Positions 8,282-16,255 of a stretch of DNA of 64,000 nucleotides are shown here, in pieces; positions within the stretch are counted from its first letter, which is position 1, and every line of letters starts with the position of its first letter. Under the pieces are notes generated by a model. The model was not told where the DNA came from. It did not search any database and was given only the letters and a program-made list of their open reading frames with translations. Source of the stretch: Natrialbaceae archaeon AArc-T1-2 (GTDB taxonomy: Archaea; Halobacteriota; Halobacteria; Halobacteriales; Natrialbaceae); assembly GCF_030273315.1 (NCBI RefSeq), contig NZ_CP127174.1, forward strand, positions 1,550,001 through 1,614,000. Reading direction: 5' to 3'. Position numbers and translations under genes: made by a program.

Positions 8282-9004
8282 ATGAGCGACTTCGACAAGG
8301 AGGCAGAACGCGAGAAGCTTCGAGAGAAGTACGAACGCGACAGGCAAGACCGGGAGGCGACGAAACGGATGAGCGACCTCCTGCTCAAGGGCGCGACGAT
8401 GACGAACGCCCACTGTGACGTCTGTGGCGATCCGCTCTTTCAACAGAACGGGACCACCTTCTGTCCGAGCTGTCACGGAGGGCCGGAGGGCGTCGAGGCG
8501 ACGGCTGCCGACGAGGGCGGTACCGACGCGGCGACGACGGACGCAACGGCCACGGCGGAGCCGACACCGGTAGACGAGTCGTCCACGGACGAAGCCCCGG
8601 CGGGTGCGGACGCGGAGACGACGGCGACCGACGACGCGACCGCCGACCGCGAAAGCGCCGACGATACCGACTCGAGCGACCGCGACCAGCCCGCAGCTCG
8701 ATCCCGGTCCGAGACGCCGGCGACCGACCGAGCGACCCGTCCCGCCCGGACGCCAGCCTCCCGGGCGGACGACGGGCGAGAGGCGGCGAGACGGCCGTCC
8801 CGCGAGGATCGACCCGCGAGGACGCGACCGCCGTCGAGAGTCGACGGTAGTGATCTCGAGACCGCCCGATCGTCGTTGGTCACGGCCCTAGAGCACTTTG
8901 CCGGCGAGGCTGCGGCGACCGAGAATCCGCGGTACGCACGGGAGTGTCTCGAGGCCGCCCGCGAGGCCGCCGACGCGCTCGCGGCGCTCGATCAGCAGGT
9001 GTAG
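8282..9004 (+). CDS. Autoantigen p27 (SSSCA1)-like zinc ribbon protein
   Basis: A 240-residue protein. The first ~70 residues match the Sjogren's/scleroderma autoantigen 1 family (PF06677): a charged helix (DFDKEAEREKLREKYERD), then RMSDLLLKGATMTNAHC, then a zinc ribbon with CDVC and CPSC. A long Thr/Ala/Asp-rich disordered linker (about 75-185) follows. A C-terminal helical segment (ALEHFAGEAAATENPRYARECLEAAREAADAL) may mediate interaction. Function in archaea is unknown. Its last 13 bases overlap the 3' end of hef, convergently. Confidence 0.75.
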   Translation: MSDFDKEAEREKLREKYERDRQDREATKRMSDLLLKGATMTNAHCDVCGDPLFQQNGTTFCPSCHGGPEGVEATAADEGGTDAATTDATATAEPTPVDESSTDEAPAGADAETTATDDATADRESADDTDSSDRDQPAARSRSETPATDRATRPARTPASRADDGREAARRPSREDRPARTRPPSRVDGSDLETARSSLVTALEHFAGEAAATENPRYARECLEAAREAADALAALDQQV

Positions 9005-11433
9005 TCGCTGCCGACGACCTCGCGGATCCGTTCGGCGGTCACCTCGCCGACACCCTCGGCGTTCTGGAGTTCCTCCTCGCTCGCGATCATCACCGCCTCG
9101 ACGCTGCCGAACTCGGTGAGTAGCGACCGTGCGGTGACGGGGCCGATCTCGGCGATCGAGGCGACGACGTACTCCTGTTGTTCGCCGAGCGTCTTGGTCC
9201 CTTTCTCGCCGTGGACGGAGACGTCCCGTCCCGAAACGTCCTGCTCGCGGCCGGCGATCACGGCGAGCAGTTCGGTCGTGTCGGCCTCGCTTTCGGTCCG
9301 GAGGACGCTCGCACCGAAGTCGACCGCGAGACTCGAGAGCGCCCCCCGGACGGCGTTCGGGTGGACGTCGCGCTGTTCGTAGATGTCCTCGCCTTCGACG
9401 ACGACGATCGGCCGCGAGTAGTGTCTGGCCATGTCGCCGACCTGCTCGAACAGCGAGCGATCGCCGCCCACCAGCGAGTCGACGAAGTCGGCGACGGACT
9501 TGCGCTCGACGACGACCCGGTCCGAGAGCACGTAGTCGCCGACCGCGAGCGTCTCGAGGCGGACCTCGTACTCGTCGCGTCTCGAGAGTTCGCGAGCGAT
9601 GTCGGCGTCCATCTCGCGCTGGTCGGCGACGACTTCGATCGTCTCGCCCTCGGCGCTTGCGACCGGCGGCTCGTCCTCGAGGGATGCGGGCTCGTCGTCT
9701 CCCTCGGTCGACTCCTCGTCGGCGACGTCGGCGAACGCCTGCAAGCCGGGCTGGCCCGCAACCCCCTCTGTTCCACTGGAGACCTCGCTGCCGTCTCCGG
9801 GTTTTCCATCGTCGTCGTTCACTTTCGCTCCGCTCTCGAACGCCGCGAGTGAGCGCTGGCTCTCGTCGAGTTCGTTCTCGAGGTCGTCGGCCATCCCCTT
9901 CAGCTCGCGCAGCTCCGACTCCATCTCCTTTTCGCGTCGCCGGGAGATCCAGAAGTAGGCCTCGTCGCGGGTGTCCTCGGCCATCAACACGACGACCCGG
10001 CCCTCCGACTGGCGACCGGTTCGGCCCTTGCGCTGGATCGATCGGATCGCGGTCGGGACGGGTTCATAAAAGAGCACGAGGTCGACCTCGGGGACGTCGA
10101 GTCCCTCCTCGGCGACCGACGTCGAGACGAGCACCTCGAACTCGCCCGCTCGGAACTGCTCGAGCACCTCCTGTTGCTCGTTCTGGGTCATGCCGTCCGA
10201 TCCGTCGCGGTCGCCTTGGCCGACGAACCGCCGGACGTCGACGCTCTCGGCGAGGAAATCGGAAAGCGCTTCGGCGGTATCCCGTGACTCGGTGAAGACG
10301 ATCACGCGCTCACCGTCCTCGAGGCCGAGCGTCTCGGCGAGCAGCATGCGAGTCTTGCGGTACTTGGGGTGAAGCTGGTCGAACGACTCCGCTTTCCGCA
10401 TCGCCTCGCGGACGCGAGGATCCGAGACCATCCGCTGGCTGGCCTTCGACGCGCCGGAAGTGCGGGCCTGGTTGCGCTGGCGCTCGAAGTACCGCCGCAG
10501 GGCCTCGACGCTTTGGGTCTCGACCAGGGTGACCGCCTGACGCAGTTTCATCACCTCCGCGTGGATCGACATCCCCTCGTAACCTTTCGACTGGTCGTTG
10601 CCGATCAGTCGCTGTAACTCGCCGCGCATCGCGTTGAGCTCCTTCTGGGACTGGTCGGGCTGGGTCGAGTCCGCGATGCCGAGTTCCTTGAGTTTCTCGA
10701 GGCGATCTCTGATCACCTCGTTCAGCGCGTCCCGGATCTCTATGACCTCCTCGGGCAACTCGATGCGTTCCCACTCGAGGTCGGTCTCGTGGGTGTACTC
10801 CGCGACGTCTGCGTCCTCTTCGGTCATCACCTCGACCTCGCCGATGCCGAGGTTCTCACAGACTTCGAGGATGGCCTCCTCGTCGCCGCCCGGCGAGGCG
10901 GACATGCCGGTGACAAGCGGGTTCTCGGCCTCGTCGTGGTAGCGTTCGGCGATGTAGTTGTAGGCGTAGTCGCCGGTCGCGCGGTGACACTCGTCGAAGG
11001 TGCAGTGGGTCACGTCCGCAAGCGAGATCCGCGAGCCGACGAGGTCGTTCTCGATCACCTGCGGGGTAGCCATCACGATCGTCGCTGCCTCCCACGTCTC
11101 GGCGCGATCCTCGGGGCTGACGTCGCCCGTGAAGACGACGATCTCCTCGTCGGGAATCGCCAGTGCCTCCCGGTAGAACTCGGCGTGCTGGGAGACAAGC
11201 GGTTTGGTGGGGGCGAGCATCAGCGATTTCCCGCCGACTTCCTCGAGTCGCCGCGCCGTCACGAGCAGGCTCACCGTCGTCTTGCCGAGCCCGGTGGGCA
11301 GACAGACGAGCGTGTGGTCGGTCGCGGCCGTTCCCGCGAGCTGGAGCTGGTAGAGTCGTCGCTCGAGGATGCCGGACTCGAGCAGCGGATGGTCGATCGT
11401 CGGCGTCTCGTTCTCGGAATCCGGCACAGCCAT
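8992..11433 (-). CDS. hef: Hef: fork-structure helicase/endonuclease
   Basis: An 813-residue fusion of an SF2 helicase and an XPF-type nuclease, acting on stalled forks and Holliday-like structures (archaeal relative of FANCM/XPF). In order: Walker A LPTGLGKTT near residue 46, DECHRATGDYAY (motif II), a helicase insertion region, motif VI QRKGRTGRQ near residue 465, an acidic linker (about 545-610), the ERCC4 nuclease core VVVERKSVADFVDSL (ERK-x3-D) near residue 665, and a C-terminal helix-hairpin-helix pair (EIGPVTARSLLTEFGSVEAV). All catalytic motifs are intact. HTTM lies upstream on the same strand, 76 bases away. Confidence 0.95.
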   Translation of the reverse strand: MAVPDSENETPTIDHPLLESGILERRLYQLQLAGTAATDHTLVCLPTGLGKTTVSLLVTARRLEEVGGKSLMLAPTKPLVSQHAEFYREALAIPDEEIVVFTGDVSPEDRAETWEAATIVMATPQVIENDLVGSRISLADVTHCTFDECHRATGDYAYNYIAERYHDEAENPLVTGMSASPGGDEEAILEVCENLGIGEVEVMTEEDADVAEYTHETDLEWERIELPEEVIEIRDALNEVIRDRLEKLKELGIADSTQPDQSQKELNAMRGELQRLIGNDQSKGYEGMSIHAEVMKLRQAVTLVETQSVEALRRYFERQRNQARTSGASKASQRMVSDPRVREAMRKAESFDQLHPKYRKTRMLLAETLGLEDGERVIVFTESRDTAEALSDFLAESVDVRRFVGQGDRDGSDGMTQNEQQEVLEQFRAGEFEVLVSTSVAEEGLDVPEVDLVLFYEPVPTAIRSIQRKGRTGRQSEGRVVVLMAEDTRDEAYFWISRRREKEMESELRELKGMADDLENELDESQRSLAAFESGAKVNDDDGKPGDGSEVSSGTEGVAGQPGLQAFADVADEESTEGDDEPASLEDEPPVASAEGETIEVVADQREMDADIARELSRRDEYEVRLETLAVGDYVLSDRVVVERKSVADFVDSLVGGDRSLFEQVGDMARHYSRPIVVVEGEDIYEQRDVHPNAVRGALSSLAVDFGASVLRTESEADTTELLAVIAGREQDVSGRDVSVHGEKGTKTLGEQQEYVVASIAEIGPVTARSLLTEFGSVEAVMIASEEELQNAEGVGEVTAERIREVVGSDYTC

Positions 11434-11509
11434 TGCCAGCGATTCGACGTCGGCTCGGTTAAGCCTTGATGTACCACGGTGAAAGTGAAACGAACCCGGC
11501 GGACGTGCG

Positions 11510-13165
11510 CTACGTCGGTGGCCTGATCACCGTCCGCTGGTTGTCGCCACAGCCGTGTCGGTAAATCAATGCATACTCGCGGTCACGGTTCGCCGGGTCG
11601 TCGATCGTCTCGGCGGTTACCGCCTCTTCGACGACGTACATGTTGACGGCGACGAGTTCCTCGCCGTGGTCGTCCGGCCAGCGCTCACAGCGGTGCTCGG
11701 CGAGCCGTGCCGGGACGGCGTCGTCGATGCTTCCCCGGCGGACGCTGTTCATGTAGAACCGCTCCCGGTACGTGCCGTGTTGGTTCTGTAACTGATCGTA
11801 CGGGCGCTCGTAGGTCAGTGCTCGCTCGTTGTAGGCGTCGATCAGCTCGCCGGAGGCGGTCTCCGCCGGGAAGACGTAGTAGCGATCCGTCGTCCGCGGA
11901 TGAGGGCCGGCGAAGACGCCCCACCCGATCGGCTGGTCGATCCCCAGACTCGAGGCGGCCGTCTCGACCTGTCTCACGCCGGTCGTCTCCGCGAGCGTCG
12001 CATCGATCTCGCCGTCGACTCGCTCCCCGATCGGGCGGTCGTCACCATCGCCGCTTTCGAGTGCGACCGGGGCGACGTTGACCGCGATCGCGACGGCCAC
12101 GAACAGGACGGTGACGACGACGGCGGCGAGTGCGAGGTCGTACGTTCGCGCCCGCAGCTGTCGCACCCCTTCGTCGCCCAGTCGCGGATTCGGGAACCGC
12201 GTTGCAAGCGCCTCGAGTCGGCCGGCCAGGTGCTCGAGTCGCGTGCGGTCGACGCCGGCCCGGTCGGCGACAGTGGCCAGGTCGTCCCAGAACTGCGCCT
12301 GCAGGAACAAGAGTACGCCCGCCAGCGCGACGTACGGGAACGCCCCGATGCGAACCGTCAGCGCGAACGCCAGATGGCCACCGACGAACAGCCCGGCCAG
12401 CAGCATCCGCGCCCGGCCGCGCAGGAGGATCAGGAGCCACGCGAACACGAGCATGTAAAACCACAACAGCCCACCGGCCTCGAGCAACGTCGGGAACGCC
12501 CGGAGGGAATCGCCGAGGAAGAACGTCATCTCGTCGAGGCCGAACACGAGCGGTGCCGCGTCTCCGCCGGTCCAGAGTTCGGACTGTGCTTTGATCAGTC
12601 CGTTCGTGACGTACATGTAGACCATCTGGCCGAGGATCAACGCCGAGGCGGCGTTCGCGACGGACGGTCTCGGCGGACGATCCCTGTGAACGGCGTCGAC
12701 GGACCAGCGTTCACCGAGCGGGAGGAAGAGTGCCCAGAACAGCAGCAACCGAAACAGCGTGTCGGCGTAGCTCAACACGAACGGGTTGTGGTGATCGAGC
12801 GAGACGACGAACAGGAACGTGAGGGCGGTCGCGAGCCTGGTCCGGTAGCCGACGATCAACTGGACGGCGAGCAGCCCCTGGAGGACGAAAAGCGCCGCGA
12901 TGAGCGTCGGATCGGTCGTGAGATGATACACCGAGACGGCGTACTCCGGCGTGGCCTCTCTCGCGAGCGATCGCGGAACGACGCCGTCGTCGGTGTAGAA
13001 GAACTCGAAGTTACGCGACCGGAGCAACAGGTCGGCGACGACGAGCACGCCGACGACGACGCGGAAGACGGCGAGCGTCCGCGTGTCGACCTGCACGCAT
13101 CGCCGCAGGTACTGCCACAGCCGATTGTCCGACTCGAGGAGGGCAGGACGGACAGTGGGGCCCAT
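11510..13165 (-). CDS. HTTM-domain membrane protein (gamma-carboxylase-like)
   Basis: A 551-residue protein. The N-terminal ~290 residues are an HTTM domain (horizontally transferred transmembrane, PF05090), the membrane part of vitamin K-dependent gamma-carboxylase: VDTRTLAVFRVVVGVLVVADLL opens it, and LDHHNPFVLSYADTLFRLL carries the characteristic histidines. Around 290-370 is a linker and an extra helix (LALAAVVVTVLFVAVAIAVN). The last ~170 residues are soluble and probably outside the membrane. Haloarchaeal members have no proven substrate. CCTATACT at 13190-13197 gives a leaderless start at 13165. Confidence 0.8.
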   Translation of the reverse strand: MGPTVRPALLESDNRLWQYLRRCVQVDTRTLAVFRVVVGVLVVADLLLRSRNFEFFYTDDGVVPRSLAREATPEYAVSVYHLTTDPTLIAALFVLQGLLAVQLIVGYRTRLATALTFLFVVSLDHHNPFVLSYADTLFRLLLFWALFLPLGERWSVDAVHRDRPPRPSVANAASALILGQMVYMYVTNGLIKAQSELWTGGDAAPLVFGLDEMTFFLGDSLRAFPTLLEAGGLLWFYMLVFAWLLILLRGRARMLLAGLFVGGHLAFALTVRIGAFPYVALAGVLLFLQAQFWDDLATVADRAGVDRTRLEHLAGRLEALATRFPNPRLGDEGVRQLRARTYDLALAAVVVTVLFVAVAIAVNVAPVALESGDGDDRPIGERVDGEIDATLAETTGVRQVETAASSLGIDQPIGWGVFAGPHPRTTDRYYVFPAETASGELIDAYNERALTYERPYDQLQNQHGTYRERFYMNSVRRGSIDDAVPARLAEHRCERWPDDHGEELVAVNMYVVEEAVTAETIDDPANRDREYALIYRHGCGDNQRTVIRPPT

Positions 13166-13189
13166 CTACTGTCGTGATTTCGAGCGAAC

Positions 13190-13197
13190 AGTATAGG
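13190..13197 (-). promoter_or_regulatory. TATA box for the HTTM gene
   Basis: The minus strand reads CCTATACT, centred 28 bases before the ATG at 13165. Confidence 0.5.
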
Positions 13198-13260
13198 TAT
13201 TGTTACTCCCGGGTCGCCAGCAACGTTTTCCTCGCTCGAGGTGGTGCGATCGGTACCGAG

Positions 13261-13764
13261 ATGTCCGACGACGCTCGCGTGCTGTCTCGACTGCCCGGCA
13301 GTACTGCACTCCTTCGAGCCGTCGCGTTCGTCGTGGCGATAAACGTCGTCGGCAGCGTCCCCGGCGTCCTCTTTTCGCCCGACAGCGCCTGGTTTCGTGC
13401 CCTCGAGAAGCCCCAATTCTACCCGCCAGAGATCGCGTTCCCGGTCGTCTGGACGCTGCTTTTTACCCTCATGGGAGTTGCGCTGTGGCTCGTCTGGGAG
13501 CGCGATCGGACGGGCCGTGGACTCGCGATCGGACTGTTCGCCGTCCAGATGGCGTTCAACGTCGCCTGGACGCCGGTCTTTTTCGGGCTCGAGGAGCTGT
13601 TTTTCGGCCTCGTCGTCATCGTCTCCCTCTGGGTGGTGCTCGTCGCGACGATCGTCGCGTTTTCCCGCGTGGATCGACGGGCGGCGGCGTTGCTCGTCCC
13701 CTACCTCGCCTGGGTGACGTTCGCGGCCGTGCTCAACGCCGAACTCTGGCGGCTGAACGCGTGA
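13261..13764 (+). CDS. tspO: TspO/MBR-family membrane protein
   Basis: A 167-residue protein with five helices, related to the mitochondrial peripheral benzodiazepine receptor; it binds porphyrins and sterol-like ligands. Family marks: WFRALEKPQFYPPEIAFPVVWTLLF (the PxW..P block), GVALWLVW, and FNVAWTPVFFGLE (the N-x-x-W..FF motif), then LVPYLAWVTFAAVLNAELWRLN (the YLAW..F..LN motif). ATG 13261 (MSDDARV) is preferred over an upstream in-frame start at 13174, which would overlap the divergent promoter. In haloarchaea tspO is often near carotenoid or retinal genes; none is seen here. Confidence 0.9.
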   Translation: MSDDARVLSRLPGSTALLRAVAFVVAINVVGSVPGVLFSPDSAWFRALEKPQFYPPEIAFPVVWTLLFTLMGVALWLVWERDRTGRGLAIGLFAVQMAFNVAWTPVFFGLEELFFGLVVIVSLWVVLVATIVAFSRVDRRAAALLVPYLAWVTFAAVLNAELWRLNA

Positions 13765-13819
13765 ACCGCGACTCGTCCCGTCCGTCCCGACCCGTGAACC
13801 GTCCGGAACGATCAAAAGA

Positions 13820-13827
13820 CTAATATC
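13820..13827 (+). promoter_or_regulatory. TATA box for the ABC exporter operon
   Basis: CTAATATC is centred 25-26 bases before the ATG at 13849. Confidence 0.5.
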
Positions 13828-13848
13828 TCAGACCGATAGTTCGCTCCT

Positions 13849-14784
13849 ATGGCCGCGATCGAACTTCGCGGCGTGACCAAACGTTACGAGAAAGCCGGCC
13901 TCCTCGGCGGCCGGTCGGTCACCGCCCTCCACGACCTCGATCTCACAGTACGAACCGGCGAGATATTCGGGTTTTTAGGCCCGAACGGCGCGGGAAAGTC
14001 GACGACGATCGACATCCTGCTCGATTACACCGCCCCGACCGAGGGTTCGGTCCACGTCCTCGGACGCGACGTCGCCACCGACGGCACCGCCGTTCGCGAC
14101 CGCGTTGGCATCCTCCCGGACGGCTACGGGCCGATCGGCGAGCGTACGGGTCGAGAACACGTCGCGTTCGCCATCGAGGCGAAAGACGCCGACGACGACC
14201 CCGACGACCTCATCGAACGCGTCGGGATGGCCGGCTCCGATGCGTACCCCGTCGAACAGTACTCGAAGGGGATGGCCCAGCGGCTCATGCTCGCGATGGC
14301 GCTGGTCGGCGAACCCGATCTGTTGATCTTAGACGAACCCTCGACCGGACTCGACCCAAACGGTGCCCGGACTATGCGCCGGATCGTCCGCGAGGAAAAC
14401 GCCCGCGGCGCAACCGTCTTCTTCTCGAGTCACATTCTCGAACAGGTCGAGGCGGTCTGTGACCGGGTCGCCATCGTCGACGGCGGCGAACTCGTCGCCG
14501 TCGATACGATCGACGCCCTGCGCGAATCGAACGGCGCGACCTCGACTGTGACCGTCGAACTGTCGGCGATTCCCGACGGCACGCTCGAGCGCGTTCGCGC
14601 CATCGACGGCGTCACCGACGTCGCCACCGACGGGACGGCGGTCGTCGTCACCTGCGAGAACGCCGCGAAGGCGGCGGCTGTCGCCGCGTTCTACGACGCC
14701 GGGGCCGACGTCACGAACGTCACCACCAGCGAGACGTCGCTCGAGGAGCTGTTCGAGAGCTACACGCGGGGTGTCGCCCAGTGA
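13849..14784 (+). CDS. ABC-2 type transporter, ATP-binding subunit
   Basis: A 311-residue nucleotide-binding subunit. Walker A is GPNGAGKST near residue 45, the signature loop YSKGMAQRL (variant of LSGGQ) near residue 142, Walker B LLILDEPSTGLDP near residue 163, and the switch His in FFSSHILEQVE. The last ~90 residues form the small C-terminal domain typical of ABC-2 exporters (drug, Na+ or NosF-like). Its stop overlaps the GTG start of the permease by 4 bases, so the two are translated together. The substrate is not evident. Confidence 0.9.
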   Translation: MAAIELRGVTKRYEKAGLLGGRSVTALHDLDLTVRTGEIFGFLGPNGAGKSTTIDILLDYTAPTEGSVHVLGRDVATDGTAVRDRVGILPDGYGPIGERTGREHVAFAIEAKDADDDPDDLIERVGMAGSDAYPVEQYSKGMAQRLMLAMALVGEPDLLILDEPSTGLDPNGARTMRRIVREENARGATVFFSSHILEQVEAVCDRVAIVDGGELVAVDTIDALRESNGATSTVTVELSAIPDGTLERVRAIDGVTDVATDGTAVVVTCENAAKAAAVAAFYDAGADVTNVTTSETSLEELFESYTRGVAQ

Positions 14785-15620
14785 GCTCGCTCGAGACGCT
14801 CGCGTTGTTCGTCCGGGAGGACGTCCGCGACACCGTCCGCGAGCGACAGTTTCACCTCCTCGTCGGCATCTTCGCGCTGCTGGCCGCATTGATGACGTAC
14901 GCGGCGGATCGATCGGCGTCCGCGACCGGCGGCGAGGCCGAACTGATCCCGTCGCTGGTGCCGATCGTTGCGATGCTGACGCCGCTTCTTGCGCTTGGCT
15001 TTTTCGCGTCGACGCTCGTCGAGAAGCGGACGACCGGTGCGCTCAAGGTCGTCCTCGGATTACCGATCTCCCGGGGGACGGCGGTTCTCGGGACGTTCGT
15101 CGGTCGGACGATCGTGATCTGTACGGCGGTGGTCGCGTCGTTTCTCCTGGCGCTTGCGCTCGCGACCGTTTTGAACGTGACCGTCGACCCGGTACGGTTC
15201 GTCGCCGTGACGGCGGTTCTCGCACTGCTCGGGACGACGTTTACCGCCCTCGCCGTCGCCATCTCGGCGATCGTCCGCACGACGACGCGGGCGACGGCGA
15301 CCGCGTTCGGCGTCTTCGTCCTGTTTTTCTTCGGGCTCTGGGCACAGCTCCCGACCGCTCTGTTGTACGTCCGCCACGGCTTTTCGTTTCCCGAGACGAC
15401 GCCCGGATGGGTCGACGTCGTCGCAGCACTCAACCCGGTCGCCGCGTACACGAACCTGCTCGCCGGACTGTACCCCGATCTCAACAGCGGCGCGTTCGTC
15501 ACGCCGCCGTCGGAGCCGGCCGTCTACGAACGGCCCGCGTTCGCACTCGCCGTCCTCGTCGGTTGGATTGTCCTCGCGATCGGCGTCGGCTACCGTCGGT
15601 TTCGGGCCACCGACATCTGA
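14781..15620 (+). CDS. ABC-2 type transporter, permease subunit
   Basis: A 279-residue permease, beginning at a GTG whose TG is shared with the stop of the ATPase gene (GTGA). Six hydrophobic segments are visible: FHLLVGIFALLAALMTYAA, LIPSLVPIVAMLTPLLALG, TAVVASFLLALALATVL, VAVTAVLALLGTTFTALAV, TAFGVFVLFFFGLWAQL and ALAVLVGWIVLAIGVGY. The ASTLVEKRTTGALKVVLGLP block is typical of ABC-2 permeases of the NosY/copper or export type. Substrate unknown. Its stop directly abuts the stop of the dolichol-kinase-like gene. Confidence 0.85.
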   Translation: MSSLETLALFVREDVRDTVRERQFHLLVGIFALLAALMTYAADRSASATGGEAELIPSLVPIVAMLTPLLALGFFASTLVEKRTTGALKVVLGLPISRGTAVLGTFVGRTIVICTAVVASFLLALALATVLNVTVDPVRFVAVTAVLALLGTTFTALAVAISAIVRTTTRATATAFGVFVLFFFGLWAQLPTALLYVRHGFSFPETTPGWVDVVAALNPVAAYTNLLAGLYPDLNSGAFVTPPSEPAVYERPAFALAVLVGWIVLAIGVGYRRFRATDI

Positions 15621-16211
15621 TCACGCGGGGACGACCTCGAGTACGAGCCAGGCGAGGACCGCGGCGTAGATGGGAATCGTCAGGTTGTCGTCGACGACGA
15701 ACTCGCGGATCGTCACGGTCACGCCGTCTGCGACCGTCGCGCCTGCGGCTGCGGCGACCGCGGCTGCGGGCGTCTCGTGGAGAAACGGAAGCGCGAGCAC
15801 TAACATGACGCCGAAGGTCGCCGCGAGTACCCACGGGCGCTTGACCCGGCGCAACGTATCGTCCGAAAGTGCCCCGCTTATGGGGTCGCCGATCGCGAGC
15901 ATGAGCATCGCGGGCAGGGCGATCTCGGGTTCGAAGACCAGTACGACGATCGTCATGCTGACCACGTAGTAGCCGTAGCCGGCGAACTGCTCGCGTTCGT
16001 ACTCGCGGGTGAGCTTCTCGTAGAACCACCACTCCAGCCCGACCCGCAGCCGGAGGAACTCGAGACCGATCGCGCCCACCGCCAGCGCGACCATCAGGAT
16101 CCGAAAGCGACCCCAGCTGAGCGACAGCTCGAGCGACTGCGCGAGGAGGTAGAGAGCGACCAGCCCGGCACCGCTTGCGTGGACCAGTCGTCGCTTGAGT
16201 TCGTCGGCCAT
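15621..16211 (-). CDS. Dolichol kinase / CTP-dependent lipid kinase-like membrane protein
   Basis: A 196-residue integral membrane protein with about six helices. The block LAIGDPISGALSDDTLRRVKRPW matches the conserved GD-(A/P)-x-A-(A/S) site of the SEC59/DGK1-type CTP-dependent lipid kinases (PF01148-like), and LVHASGAGLVALYLLA opens the protein as in those enzymes. Archaea need such kinases to recycle polyprenol phosphate for N-glycosylation and membrane lipids. The exact substrate (dolichol or archaeol-type lipid) cannot be told. It follows glyS by 44 bases on the same strand. Confidence 0.7.
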   Translation of the reverse strand: MADELKRRLVHASGAGLVALYLLAQSLELSLSWGRFRILMVALAVGAIGLEFLRLRVGLEWWFYEKLTREYEREQFAGYGYYVVSMTIVVLVFEPEIALPAMLMLAIGDPISGALSDDTLRRVKRPWVLAATFGVMLVLALPFLHETPAAAVAAAAGATVADGVTVTIREFVVDDNLTIPIYAAVLAWLVLEVVPA

Positions 16212-16255
16212 CCAGTCGTCGGTCAGCGGGAGGACTAATCAGTTCGTCGGAATCG

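Noticed and set aside
8992-9004. The 13-base overlap of hef and the p27-like gene as a possible frameshift
   Set aside because: Both proteins end naturally (helix-hairpin-helix and helical tail). Convergent overlaps of this kind recur in the window and are ordinary in compact genomes.
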